A stretch of 64,000 nt of DNA from Melieria omissa (taxonomy: Eukaryota > Arthropoda > Insecta > Diptera > Ulidiidae), in NCBI GenBank assembly GCA_963971225.1, contig OZ020270.1, positions 27,775,123 to 27,839,122 on the forward strand. The letters are read 5' to 3'. The notes below the pieces were generated by a model. The model was not told the origin of the DNA, searched no databases, and was given only the letters and a program-made list of their open reading frames with translations. The translations under genes were made by a program, and so were the position numbers. Position 1 is the stretch's first letter, and every line of letters starts with the position of its first letter. This document shows positions 21,405-32,717 of the stretch, one piece after another.

Positions 21405-21688
21405 CTATGCACATAGGCTACATAAGATTGACTGCGCCTCTCCCTTAAGCCCACTATGGTAACAAAACTTAATTATGGTACGGCCACGCCTTCTTTGCGC
21501 GCGATCTTAACTAACAAAACGAAGCTGCACAAATGTCTGCACATATAGAAATCAACTGTTTCATTGGGATATGGGTATCAAACGATTTAGTGTTTCAAAA
21601 GGGTAAGACCAAAGACAAATAACAATAAGATGTCTTACGTTCATACAACCCAATAGCAAAGGGCTAGCTCGAATTTGCAATATTTTCA
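21405..21688. other. Unassigned AT-rich sequence
   Basis: No ORF, terminal repeat or recognisable element was seen between the LINE tail and the next element. Confidence 0.4.
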
Positions 21689-21691
21689 TTA

Positions 21692-22599
21692 CACTACTCG
21701 ACACGAAAAATGCTCCTTAAACCAAAAGTATTTTTTAGACTAATTTTCGGCTGCTGAACACGAAACTGAAAATCAAAAAATTTTCTTAAGAAGCGTTTTC
21801 AAAAAATCTTCGAAAAACACGTTTTCCCCTCTTTTTTACTTTTTGAAAGTTTAAAATATAAAATTTAGTTAAAAGGATACAATTTTCCTCTTTCATTTGA
21901 TACCCATATCTTAATCATTGCACTACCGCATATATTTAAAAAAATATTTGAAATGTTTATGTCCTTAAAATTTTAAAGTTCTTTAAAAAGGACTTTGAGT
22001 CAGAAAATGAAAAACTGACTATGCCAGGATACTATAAATTACCTCTAGTTTCACGTCTATATCAACATTTGGATGGGTCTCGGAAAAATAAAAATATTTG
22101 TTCGCACGTTGTAATAAATGAAAAGTTGATGTTTGCAGTCCGTGCATTATAACTTTGTCATTTTTCTTTCAATTCTATTGAGGTTAGGCTTAATATTTGC
22201 TCTAATATCATATCTTTCATCTAAGATTTTAAAACAGCAGGAGATAATTTATTTCACATAAAAAAGTATTAAAACATTTATGATTTTTGAAATTTGTCAA
22301 AAAATTCACTTTTTTACTTCCCCAAATCTCATCTGATTTTGCCAATCTATAAATCGTTGAAAAGGTTAGTTAATTACCTTCTGAACGACGGGCCACTTGA
22401 GTTAGTCGGATCGTTTGTTTACAAGATATATGCTAATAACTGAAATAAGAGGGAAAAACGTGTTTTTCGAAGATTTTTCGAAAACGCTTCTTAAGAAAAT
22501 TTTTTGATTTTCAGTTTCGTGTTCAGCAGCCGAACATTTCTCTAAAAAATACTTTTGTTTTTAGGAGCACGCGATCAACCCATTTTTTGTCGAGTAGTG
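21692..22599. mobile_element. 908-bp long-TIR element, TTA target duplication
   Basis: Both ends read CACTACTCGACA inward and are flanked by TTA (21689-21691, 22600-22602). Similarity of the inverted ends extends about 140 bp: the left arm to about 21832 and the right arm from about 22452 share the stretch with cttaagaagcgttttc and cttcgaaaaacacgtttt. The interior has no transposase. A 3-bp TTA duplication with a CAC terminus fits a CACTA/CMC-type or PIF-type non-autonomous element. Confidence 0.75.
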
Positions 22600-22689
22600 T
22601 TATCGAGAGCAAGCAAGCGTCTGGACAGTGAGAGCGTAATAATATTAACGCTCTCTGTTTTGCTCACACAAAGCACAACAGTCAAATTT

Positions 22690-23797
22690 TTGTTTGGAAC
22701 TGTAATGAAGAGGATGGAGAGAGTTACGAATTGGAACTATGTAGTTTGTTTTTGAGAGTGTATTACTATTGGTAGGTTGGTAGGTTGGTCGGTGCATTCA
22801 GCGAGAGTGTTTGATGATGACGTGTTAGGACTGGGGAGCGAATCGTGATGTGAAACGAAGGTAGGAGATGAGCTTGAGTAATTTTCAGAGTAGGAGCTGT
22901 TGTGTTGTGATAAAGCATTTGAAGAAGAGTTTGATTTTAGTGCAGTGGCATATGAGTTCTCTTTGTTTGTAGAGTAGTTTTGTCTGTAAATACACTTTGC
23001 TTCAGAAATGCTACATTTATTTTGGGTTTTTATTTTTAACAGTTCTTTTTGATGCTGAAATGTTGGGCAAGAGCACGTGAGCTTCGGAAGGGTTATGTGG
23101 AGGAAGGTTGCATTTGACACATGTTGGGTCACCTTTACAATGTTTAATCGTGTGGCCCAACTTTTTACAGTTTTTGCATCTCATAGGGTTAGGAAAATAT
23201 TCCCTGACAGACAGTTTATACCATGCGATATCTATGTCTTTGGGGAGTTTATAAAGGTTGAATGTTAATAATATGAGTCCCGTGGGGATACATTTATCGC
23301 CGTCTTTCCTAGAAAATTTGTAAACATCTGTTACGCCCTGGGATCTTAAGTCATCTAATACTAATTTTTCTGGAGTTGGAATCATTTTTCTATAAAATAT
23401 AGTGCCTTTTGAAGAGTTCAGGTTTTCATGCAGTGAGCAAGAAACCTTACAGATGCCCCAGATGTGTTCAGAAATTTCTCTGTGACTTTTTGGTTCTTTG
23501 TTACAACAAGCAAACTGCCGTCCCGGAGCATATTTACCGATTCTATGTCTGTGCTGATTGAGTCGAGAGCTGTCTTTTTTGCAAAAACAGTTCACTTTGA
23601 AAGAGGGTTGTTTTCTTCCGTAAATTTTATAACCACAAATTTCGGGTTGGGACCATTATGAGGCGCGGAGGAAAGAAAAATTTCGTTTGTAATGTCTTTA
23701 TATTTCTTCTTTCTTTTAGATTTTAGGCTGGTCAATGAGCTGTCTTGCAGCTCACTAAACCTGTTCCCCGTATAGGCGGGGGGTCGGCATTAGTAGT
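22690..23797 (-). pseudogene. I-clade LINE ORF1 fragment (family B)
   Basis: The minus strand encodes a Gag-like ORF1 in shifting frames: an N-terminal region (ANR-type GNRFSELQDSS near 23755), a central region (23017-23595; SKGTIFYRKMIPTPEK, PTGLILLTFNLYKLP) and a CCHC knuckle (CKNCKKLGHTIKHC), then a Ser/Asn-rich tail. It is a second, inverted copy of the ORF1 at 28007-29030. The second and third knuckles of the plus copy are deleted here. Confidence 0.8.
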
Positions 23798-24096
23798 TAC
23801 TACTCACTTTACCAAACACTGTCAAAGTTATACCACACGAACAAACAAAGCAAATATGATCAAATGGGTTTAATGTGTATAGCACTTTTGAAGCAGAAAG
23901 AAATAGTCAGAGACACGGATAGAGAGAAATGGTCCGATCGCAACGAGTGTTAGACGATGACTGAAAGCTGGAATATTTAAAACAAGATCTTTATTTAAAA
24001 ACTGAATATGCGAAACTTATTTCTTTAAGAAAGATGGTTTAAAAGAACAAAACTATTTCGATCGATTTAACGAATTTTTCGATTTAACAAATTGGG
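23798..24096. other. Unassigned AT-rich sequence with a possible pogo-like flank
   Basis: No ORF was recognised. The last 55 bases (cgatttaacgaatttttcg) resemble the region before the Tc1/pogo-like end at 26529-26563, so the hAT element may have landed in an older MITE. Confidence 0.35.
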
Positions 24097-24271
24097 GGTA
24101 CAACTAGGCTTGCCACCTGTCCTCCATTGTGGAGGACAGTCCTCCAAATTACTCAAATGTCCTCCGTCCTCCAAAGAGGGTAAAATGTTCTCCATTTACA
24201 CGAAATATGTAGATTTTACTCTTAACAATACTTACATTACTTAACATACTTACCACAATGTTAAGCACAAT

Positions 24272-26098
24272 TTGTCATATAACTCTTTGGACTGCAATTT
24301 GAAGTTGTTAAAAAAGACAGTTCATGACTCAATTATTACAAAAAAGACTTCTTGTGGACGCACAAAAGCTACGATGATTGTTGAAAACGTTCTCGGTCCT
24401 TATATTTTAAACAACTTGATCTCAAATTTGATTAATGATGATGTCTATTTTACAATTCACACAGATGCTTCTAATCATAAAAATAGACAGTTTTTCCCCA
24501 TTTGTGTACAGTATTTCGACAGATCTACTGGAATTCAAAATAAAATAATAGATTTTATTGAAATTTCTAACGAAACGTCTGTTGGAATGGCCAACATGGT
24601 TAAAGACCTTTTGTCAAATTTAAATATAAAAAACGTTGTATCCTTAAGTGCGGATAATACAAAGTCTAACTTTGGAAAACACAATTCTTTGTTTTCAAAC
24701 CTGCAAAAGTCCAATGAAAACATTTTGAAAAGCAACTGTCACGCACACATTGTTAATAACGCTTTGAAAAATCGTTAAGCAATTTAGACTTAGATGTCGA
24801 GAACGTGATTTTAAAAATAACATACATATATGCTCATTTTTCTGCTGCTGCTAAGCGACGAGAACGTTTAATTGAATTTTGTAGTTTTGCAAATATAGAG
24901 TTTAAAGAGATTTTGTAACATGTAACTACAAGGTGGCTATCCCTTTTACCCGCAATAGATAGAGTTTTGCAAGTTTGGCCAGCTCTCTCAGATTATTTTC
25001 TTTCAGAAGAGATATCCAAGCAAATGCGATTGGCTTTAGGTATTGAAAATAATCAAATATCTCCAAAAAATAAAATTTATTTATTGTTTTTGTCACATGT
25101 CTTACAAACATACTCAGATACTATAAACAAAATTGGAGTCAAACGTTTCTACAGCAATCGAGCTTTTTCAAATTTTGACTGATTTTAGAACACACATTTT
25201 CGAATGAAAACAGCAACAATTTTTTTGGAAACGAAGTAAAAGTTCAATTATCAAAAATTGATCATCTTGAAAAAAGTTCTCTAATAAAATACGTTTTTTT
25301 TGAATTTTTTGATGTAACTTTAAACTATATTGAAGAGTGATTCGATTTTTCTGAAAGTAATTGAATTTATAAAATTGGAAAACTTAATATTCATGATAAA
25401 TTCTGTGGTCAAAACCAATAACCGCTTAAGTCGACTTAAGAAGAAATTGAGTTATGGATGCCACCACGTTCCCTTGACTGTGCTCTACGTTTGTGTAAAA
25501 TCGGGGAGCTTGTAACTTTAAAATAAAATAAGTTATTAATAAAAACCTATTCGCATTCCCATAATGAAGACACTACGCGCTATAACTTTAAAACGAGATT
25601 ACTCGAAACAGAAATTTTCGACTTAGGCGGTTATTGCTTTTGACCACAGAATTGTTTACCTTTAATGATGTTGTAGAAGTAGTTGAAGAGCTAAAATTAA
25701 AACAAATATTACAGGATCTAAACGTAGATCAATTGTTTGACGAAGTCTGTCTAATAAGTAAATATTTTGACTCCTTAAATTTGGACGAGTTTTCCAGCCA
25801 AAGTGAAAAATTCGTAAAGATATTTGAAAGGTTCGAATGCAACAATTTATTTAAAATAATGAGCTATTTATTGACTATGCCATGTAGTAGCGCTTTCGCA
25901 GAAAAAGTTTTTTCGGTAATGAACAAAAAATGGAGTGAGGATAGAGGAAGGTGCTCAGCAAATTTAATAAAAAATGAGCTAATAATATTCTTCAACCAAA
26001 AAGAAACGTGTGCTCACTTTTATGATCTCATTAAATCCAATAGAAGTCTGATTAAAACAGCAAAAAGCAATGAAAAATATTTATTTAAGACCAAATAG
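24272..26098 (+). pseudogene. hAT transposase, disrupted
   Basis: The first open block (24272-24778) contains the RNase H-like start (FTIHTDASNHKNRQFFPICV and SLSADNTKSNFGKHNSL). The middle (24779-25630) is interrupted by stops and a fold-back insertion. The last block (25634-26098) is the hAT dimerisation domain (YLLTMPCSSAFAEKVFSVMN, then NLIKNELIIFFN). It is not functional as it stands. Confidence 0.85.
25400..25652. repeat. Fold-back MITE inside the hAT element
   Basis: The ends attctgtggtcaaaa..caataaccgc and their reverse complement at 25619-25652 form inverted arms of about 35 bp. No clear target duplication was found. It breaks the transposase frame. Confidence 0.6.
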
Positions 26099-26274
26099 TC
26101 TTTGAAAAAGACATATATATATGTAAATGAATTAATTAGTTTTTGTTAATTGTTTTTGTACTTTGTTCGTATATTTTTACGCTTACTTGTGTTGTTTTGT
26201 TCATGTTTATAAATGTGTTTAAGTTTTTTTTGGAAGATTTTTCTGTATACAAAAGTTTAAATATATGTACACAT

Positions 26275-26436
26275 AATTCTGTTTTTACACGGTCTTTTTT
26301 ACACGGTTTTGATTTAACACGGTTTAAAAGTAAAACAAAATTTAAATTTTATTTATATTTAAAACTAAAAATATTTTTTATTTTCAAATCGTGTTAAATC
26401 AAAACCGTGTAAAAAAGACCGTGTAAAAACAGAATT
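26275..26436. repeat. 162-bp palindromic MITE inside the hAT element
   Basis: Inverted arms of about 52 bp contain three spaced copies of the motif acacggt. The arms start attctgttttt and end aaaaacagaat, and the centre is AT-only. Confidence 0.7.
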
Positions 26437-26528
26437 AGGTGTACTCTGAAAAATAAAAATGAGATTGTTTATAGTAATTTAAGTGTCCTCCACAGCCACT
26501 TTCAAAAGGTGGCAAGCCTAGGTACAAC

Positions 26529-26563
26529 ATAAGATTCGTTATATTGGTCGTCCACTGTATAGG
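26529..26563. repeat. Tc1/pogo-like terminal fragment
   Basis: attcgttatattggtcgtcc then actgta resembles an inverted end TACAGTGGACG. A related end is at 60270-60296. The partner end was not identified. Confidence 0.4.
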
Positions 26564-26980
26564 TACGATTTTCTCTTAAAGAACGCACGTACTTGCGCTG
26601 AGCTGCACTCAGCGATTAGAGGCAGCGGCTACACTTCCACCAACTCGAACTTTATCACCTTTGGTCCAAACCTCTACAAGTAAGCTGTTGATTTTCGAAC
26701 GAAAATCGGCTTAAAAAAATCGAAAAGTTCACAAGTCTAAGCAGGCAGACTAAAAATCCCTGTTAGGAAAACAAAGAATGCTTTTTGATCAGCTGCAAAT
26801 GTAACAAGAGGTAAATGTGCGACTCAATTTTAGACGAGTCCATAGAAATTGCGCCTTGTGGTGTTTCCAAAACTAGTGAATCGTTGGAGAAGTTACTCGA
26901 TATTTATTGTAAGCGCTGCTTCGGGGCGCTGATGCTACTTCTGTTGCGCTGCCTATGCCGCGGCGCGCCGTTTCCTGTTC
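26564..26980. other. Unassigned sequence
   Basis: A short ORF begins at 26815, but it runs into the MITE at 26989 and has no recognisable domain. Possibly remnant host DNA. Confidence 0.35.
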
Positions 26981-26988
26981 GTACTGTG

Positions 26989-27147
26989 CAGGCGCGGATC
27001 CAGAAAAATATTTCGGGGGGGGTTTTAAAAAGTAATTCTTTAATATTTATAAAATGCCTTTTAATTTGTATGTAGTTTTATAGTCGGTCCAAATATTTCG
27101 GGGGGGGTTTCAACCCTCAAACCCCCACCCCCCTGGATCCGCCACTG
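26989..27147. mobile_element. hAT-type MITE, 159 bp
   Basis: Ends are caggcgcggatccag and, inverted, cagtggcggatccag. Flanks gtactgtg (26981-26988) and ctactgtg (27148-27155) are an 8-bp duplication with one mismatch. G-rich and C-rich runs lie just inside the ends. Confidence 0.7.
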
Positions 27148-27155
27148 CTACTGTG

Positions 27156-27750
27156 CGATGTCGTCGTTAAAGCCAGCACTTTTCGCTTTCCGCTTTGGCT
27201 GGACGACTGGCTCGGGTCACTTTAAAATTCCGTGCAGCAACACCAACGGCAGCCGCCAATTGTCAGCCTAATGGAACGTATCATTGATAGCGCACGGAAA
27301 ACGTTTTCATTGTTAATAAATTGCATTGCGTGCGCCCTGGGGTGTGTGGTGCATTGCGATGTGCTATGGTGTGGGCGTAGCGTGCAGCAAGGGCGCGCGC
27401 GCTAATTGATTTAGGCCGCTTATTTGCAACTTCAAACGACAGCGGCGGCAAGTGAAATTTGATTCCTTCTGCACATTATTTGATTTGTCGACGCAGCACT
27501 GCTCAATATCAGCTCGAAATCGTGCACTGTACTTTTACCGTTGCGCATTGACTTAACGCACGCAGCATAGAAAGGATTGTTTTTTTGTTCAACTTGCGTA
27601 TTATATGTAATCTTACACAAAATAACCTATTTTTGGCCTAGACTATAATTTCAGTAATTTCATTTAATGTCGACTAAGACATTTTGTTGATTTACGTTGG
27701 TTGATTAACATTAATATTTTGTTATATCAAGCTATTTTTCTATACTATTA
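27156..27750. other. Unassigned sequence, possibly host DNA
   Basis: No element end, coding motif or RNA gene was recognised. It is less AT-rich than its surroundings near 27160-27420. Confidence 0.35.
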
Positions 27751-28006
27751 ACGGGTGATTTTTTAGCAACTTTCTTTTTGGCAACACTGTTTTTGGCAGC
27801 TCAGCTGTTTTCGTGTAGCATTTTACTGTCAAACATGTTCAGTTTGGTCTATAATTTAACCATGAATCGACTTACAAACGAACGAAGCTTGCAGATGATT
27901 GAATTTTAATATCAAAACTCATGCTCGGTTAAGAAAGTGCATCGTGCTTCGGAATCTTGTGACTAAATTTCGCACCAACTTATTGGACATTAAACCACCA
28001 ACACGC
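27751..28006 (+). pseudogene. IS630/maT-like transposon, 5' end and transposase N-terminus
   Basis: A cgggtgattttttagcaac end follows TTA. From an ATG at 27862 the sequence reads MNRLTNERSLQMIEF, a stop, and further recognisable helix-turn-helix sequence ending LLDIKPPTR at 28006, where LINE sequence starts. The next residues of this family (LHRVRTEEN) are found at 14527 on the minus strand. Confidence 0.75.
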
Positions 28007-29131
28007 ATGGTCCCAACCCGAAATTTGTGGTTATAAAATCTACGGAAGAAAACAACCCTCTTTCAAAGTAAAGTGGTTTTGCAAAAAAAGACAGCTCTCG
28101 ACTCAATCAGAACAGACGGCACAGACACAGATTGGTAAATATGCTCCGGGACGGCAGTTTGCTTGTTTTAACAAAGAACCAAAAAGTCGCAGAGAAATTT
28201 CTGGACACATCTGGGGCATCTGTAAGGTTTCTTGCTCACTGCATGAAAACCTGAACTCTTCAAAAGGCACTATATTTTATAGAAAAATGATTCCAACCCC
28301 AGAAAAATAAATATTAGATGACTTAAAATCCCAGGGCGTAACAGATGTTTACAAATTTTCTAGGAAAGACGGCGATAAATTTATCCCCGCGGGACTCATA
28401 TTATTAACATTCAACTTTTATAAACTCCCCAAAGACATAGATATCGCATGGTATAAACTGTCTGTCAGGGAATATTTTCCTAACCCTATGAGATGCAAAA
28501 ACTGTAAAAAGTTGGGCCACACGATTAAACATTGTAAAGGTGACCCAACATGTGTCAAATGCAACCTTCCTCCACATAACCCTTCCGAATGCTCACGTGT
28601 TATGTGCGCTAACTGTCTTGGCCCGCACCCTGCCTCCTCCACTTCTTGCCCAACATTTCAGCATCAAAAAGAACTGTTAAAAATAAAAACCCAAAATAAA
28701 TGTAGCATTTCTGAAGTAAAGCGTATTTACAGACAAAACTACTCTACAAACAAAGAGAACATATGCCACTACACTAAAATCAAACTCTTCTTCAAATGCT
28801 TTATCACAACACAACAGCTCCAACTCTGAAAATAACTCACGATCTTCTCCTACCTTCGTTTCACATCACGATTCGCTCCCAAGTCCTAACACGTCATCAT
28901 CAAACACTCTCGCTGAATGCACCGACCAACCTACCAACCTACCAATAGTAATACACTCTCAAAAACAAACAACATAGTTCCAGTTCGAAACTCTCTCCAT
29001 CGTCTCCATTACAGTTCCGCTCAAAATAGTAGTAATTCTACTGAAACTCACTCCAACTCTCATAACATAGAATATCCAAAAAACCATCAAATTGATCAAT
29101 CCACCGACTCCGACCTCTCTGTTAAGCAATA
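28007..29131 (+). pseudogene. I-clade LINE ORF1 (family B)
   Basis: It lacks the N-terminus. The zinc-knuckle part is clear (28488-28690; CKNCKKLGHTIKHC, CVKCNLPPH, CANCLGPH). Upstream sequence matches the inverted copy at 22690-23660 but has frameshifts and stops (for example near 28305). The Ser/Thr/Asn-rich tail continues in another frame to about 29131. In this family ORF1 is a nucleic-acid-binding Gag-like protein. Confidence 0.8.
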
Positions 29132-30639
29132 AACAGGACTAATTTACTCAATACACGTTGTGTATTGAAGTTTAATGAAACTCTCTAGATCTCATAAGTA
29201 ATGCTGAATATTCTTCAGGGGAATATTCACTGCTATTACAATAATTACGATAACCTTCAACTGCTTATAAAAGAGAAATCTCCAAAGATCATTTGCCTCC
29301 AAGAAACTCACTGCAAAAAAAACTGGAATCCAATAGTCCCCAAGCAGTGCGATGGTCATTTTCACAACTTTAGATACAATACTATAGCTAAACAAGGCAC
29401 GGCTCTCTTAGTTCATAGATCTATCCCCTACAAGATATTAAATATTCCTTCAAGCATATCTATCGTGGCAGCTGAAATTAAACTTAATTTTAGCCTAACA
29501 ATAGTCTCTATATATATTCCCCCACAACAAAGCGTTACTTTAACTGACCTCTTAAATATCACTAGTGCAATAAACACACCACTTTTGATGCTAGGGCACT
29601 TCAATGCCTGGAGCCCACTCTGGGGCTCACCAAACTGCAACTCTAGAGGCCAGATTATAGAAGATCTGATCCTAACATCCAACTTAGCGGTTCTAAATGA
29701 TGGCTCTCCTACGCACCTCAGTACCGACAAGTCTCTAACACATATCGATCTAGCAATGTGGTCCTCACAGTTTCTGCCTCTGTGTTCCTGGCAAACCATT
29801 AACGACCTCCACAATAGCGACCATTTTCCAACAATAACAACAGTAGTAACGGATCGATTCACTCCACACCGCAAAATATCCCAATTCAACGTTATGAAAG
29901 CGAACTGGGAAAAGTTCCAAAACAGTATTCACTCGCTCTGCTGCACTATACCTTCTGTAGAAAATATTAACGGTGAGGCCGCTGCAATCCAAAAAATCAT
30001 CCGTACGGCTGCCAACGAATCAATACCTCCCACATCTTACAAGAAAGTTGTTAAACCGTTCCATGGTGGACCTCCGAATTGAGGATTCTCAGAGATTCCA
30101 AACAAAAGGCTTGGCACACATTTCGACGATCCCCTACTAATGAAAACTTAATTGCCTATAAAAAATCTAACGCTTTATTTAACAAAGCCAAGAAAGAAGC
30201 AAATCGTAAAAGCTTTGCAAACTTTACAGCCACAATAAATCCCAGTTCATCAGTATCTCAGATCTGGCAAAACATTCGTAGACTAGTAGGGTCTTTTAAC
30301 CCTAGTACTATTGAATCAGTAACAACGATAGCGTCGACAATAACTAACCCACGAGAAATTTCAGCCGCTTTCGCAGAGAACTGGTCCACCTCTTCTTATG
30401 ACTCAAACTTCCCAATAGCCTTTTGCGCTACAAAAGCTGCTACCCTAAACCAACCGCTCAACTTTGATTGCTCAACTAGAGCAAAATTGATGGAAGTTGA
30501 ATTCAACTTCAATGAACTTGAGAATTTTTTAAAACTTCAAAGTGGCACAACCCCCGGCTATGACAAAATACCGTACCCAATGCTGAAATCTGCACCCAAA
30601 GTCTTCAAGCTAAGAATACTCAAATTATTGAACAGAATA

Positions 30640-31451
30640 ACACTTCGTTCAATAATGTGTGTGACTAACTAATTAAAACACATTTTTTTGCCAAAATTCG
30701 TCGTTTTTATTCATCAACATAGTCCCCTTTTAGGGAGATACAATCATTCCAACGCTTTTCCAATCTTTCGATACCGCCTTTGTAGAACGATTTTTCTTTG
30801 CCTTCAAAATAGGCGTTAGTTTCGGCGATTACTTCATCATTTGAGCCAAATCTCTTACCACGGAGCATCTTTTTGAGGTCTGCGAAGAGCCAGTAGTCGC
30901 TGGGGGCCAGATCTGGAGAATACGGGGGATGAGGAAGCAATTCGAAGCCCAATTCATGCATTTTTGCCATCGTTTTCATCGACTTGTGACACGGTGCATT
31001 GTCTTGGTGAAACAACACTTTTTTCTTCTTCATATGGGGCCGCTTAATCGCGATTTCTTCTTTCAAACGTTCCGACAACGCCATATAATAGTCGCTATTG
31101 ATTGTTTTCCCTTTCTCAAGATAGTCGATGAATATTATTCCGTGCACATCCCAAAATACTGACGCCATAACCTTGCCAGCCGATGTTTGTGCCTTTGGAC
31201 GCTTTGGGCGGCTTTCACCGGTTGCATGCCACTCAGCAGACTGCCGATTTGACTCTGGAGTGAAATGGTGGATCCATGTTTCATCCATTGTGATGTACCG
31301 ACGCAAAAACTCCGACTTGTTGCGCGTAAACATGTCCAAACAGCTCTTTGAATCATCGATTCGTTGTTGTTTTTGCTCCGGTGTGAGCAAACGCGGCACC
31401 CATTTCGAAAACACCTTTTTCATAACCAAATGTTCGTGTATTATGGTGTGT
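30640..31451 (-). mobile_element. mariner copy A, 5'-truncated
   Basis: It begins after TA (30638-30639) with the inverted repeat ACACTTCGTTCAATAATGTG. The minus-strand transposase (30707-31451) has all three catalytic positions (MDETWIHH, HQDNAPCH, PYSPDLAPSDYW), but the N-terminal helix-turn-helix half is missing. The sequence runs directly into TA and the end of copy B. The apparent first residues of the ORF (MNEVL) are only terminal-repeat sequence. Confidence 0.85.
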
Positions 31452-31453
31452 AA

Positions 31454-32717
31454 CACTTCGTTCAATAATGTGTGTGACTAACTAATTAAACACATTTTTT
31501 TACCAAAATTCGTTTTTATTCATCAACATAGTCCCCTTTTAGGGAGATACAATTCCAACGCTTTTCCAATCTTTCGATACCGCCTTTGTAGAACGATTTT
31601 TCTTTGCCTTCAAAATAGGCGTTAGTTTCGGCGATTACTTCATCATTTGAGCCAAATCTCTTACCACGGAGCATCTTTTTGAGGTCTGCGAAGATCTGGT
31701 GAATACGGGGGATGAGGAAGCAATTCGAAGCCCAATTCATGCATTTTTGCCATCGTTTTCATCGACTTGTGACACGGTGCGTTGTCTTGGTGAAACAACA
31801 CTTTTTTCTTCTTCATATGGGGCCGCTTAATCGCGATTTCTTCTTTCAAACGTTCCAACAACGCTATATAATAGTCGCTATTGATTGTTTTCCCTTTCTC
31901 AAGATAGTCGATGAATATTATTCCGTGCACATCCCAAAATACTGACGCCATAACCTTGCCAGCCGATGTTTGTGCCTTTGGACGCTTTGGGCGGCTTTCA
32001 CCGGTTGCATGCCACTCAGCAGACTGCCGATTTGACTCTGGAGTGAAATGGTGGATCCATGTTTCATCCATTGTGATGTACCGACGCAAAAACTCCGACT
32101 TGTTGCGCGTAAACATGTCCAAACAGCTCTTTGAATCATCGATTCGTTGTTGTTTCTGCTCCGGTGTGAGCAAACGCGGCACCCATTTCGAAAACACCTT
32201 TTTCATAACCAAATGTTCGTGTATTATGGTGTGTACACTGCCTGCTGATATCTTTAGAATGTCAGCAATCTCCCCCACTTTCACTTTACGGTCGGACATA
32301 ATGATTTTCAGTGTTTTTTCAACGTTTTCCGGAATAACAGCGTCATTTGGCCGTCCAGTAGATGGAATGTCATCGGTGTCTGTACGACCACGTTTGAATT
32401 CGGCATACCAATAACAAATGGTTCTTTTTGATGGAGCAGAGTCCGAATAATGTTTTTCAAGCCATTCCTGGCATTGAACAGTATTTTTTTTCATCAAAAA
32501 ACAATGATAAATCAGCACACGGAATTGCTTTGAATTCATTTTTTTTGAAAACTCAAAAGTAGTGTCACTTAAAGCACTGTAACTTGTAAACTAATGGTCG
32601 GTTTGACATATAATTTTGACAGTAAGCCTAAAAAGGTTCACAATTTCGAAAAAAAAATTGATTTAGTATTAGAGCCGCCATCTATGTGTCAGTCACACAC
32701 ATTATTGAACGAAGTGT
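31454..32717 (-). mobile_element. mariner copy B, 1264 bp, both ends present
   Basis: Both ends carry ACACTTCGTTCAATAATGTG inverted repeats, with TA at 31452-31453 and 32718-32719. The transposase (32539-31661, minus) starts MNSKQFRVLIYHCFLM and has the first two catalytic residues. A deletion of about 26 bp near 31690 removes the LAPSDYW region and shifts the frame, so the third Asp is lost. Copies A and B are complementary wrecks: A has the catalytic core, B the N-terminus and both ends. Confidence 0.9.

Larger units (their letters stand above)
24105..26520 (+). mobile_element. hAT transposon, 2416 bp, degenerate
   Basis: Ends read TAGGCTTGCCACCT inward on both sides, and the flanks are the 8-bp duplication ggtacaac (24097-24104, 26521-26528). 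The 8-bp duplication and the C-terminal protein domain identify the hAT superfamily. Confidence 0.9.

Noticed and set aside
26815..27075. 86-codon ORF as a host gene
   Set aside because: It runs into the 159-bp MITE and has no homology I can name.
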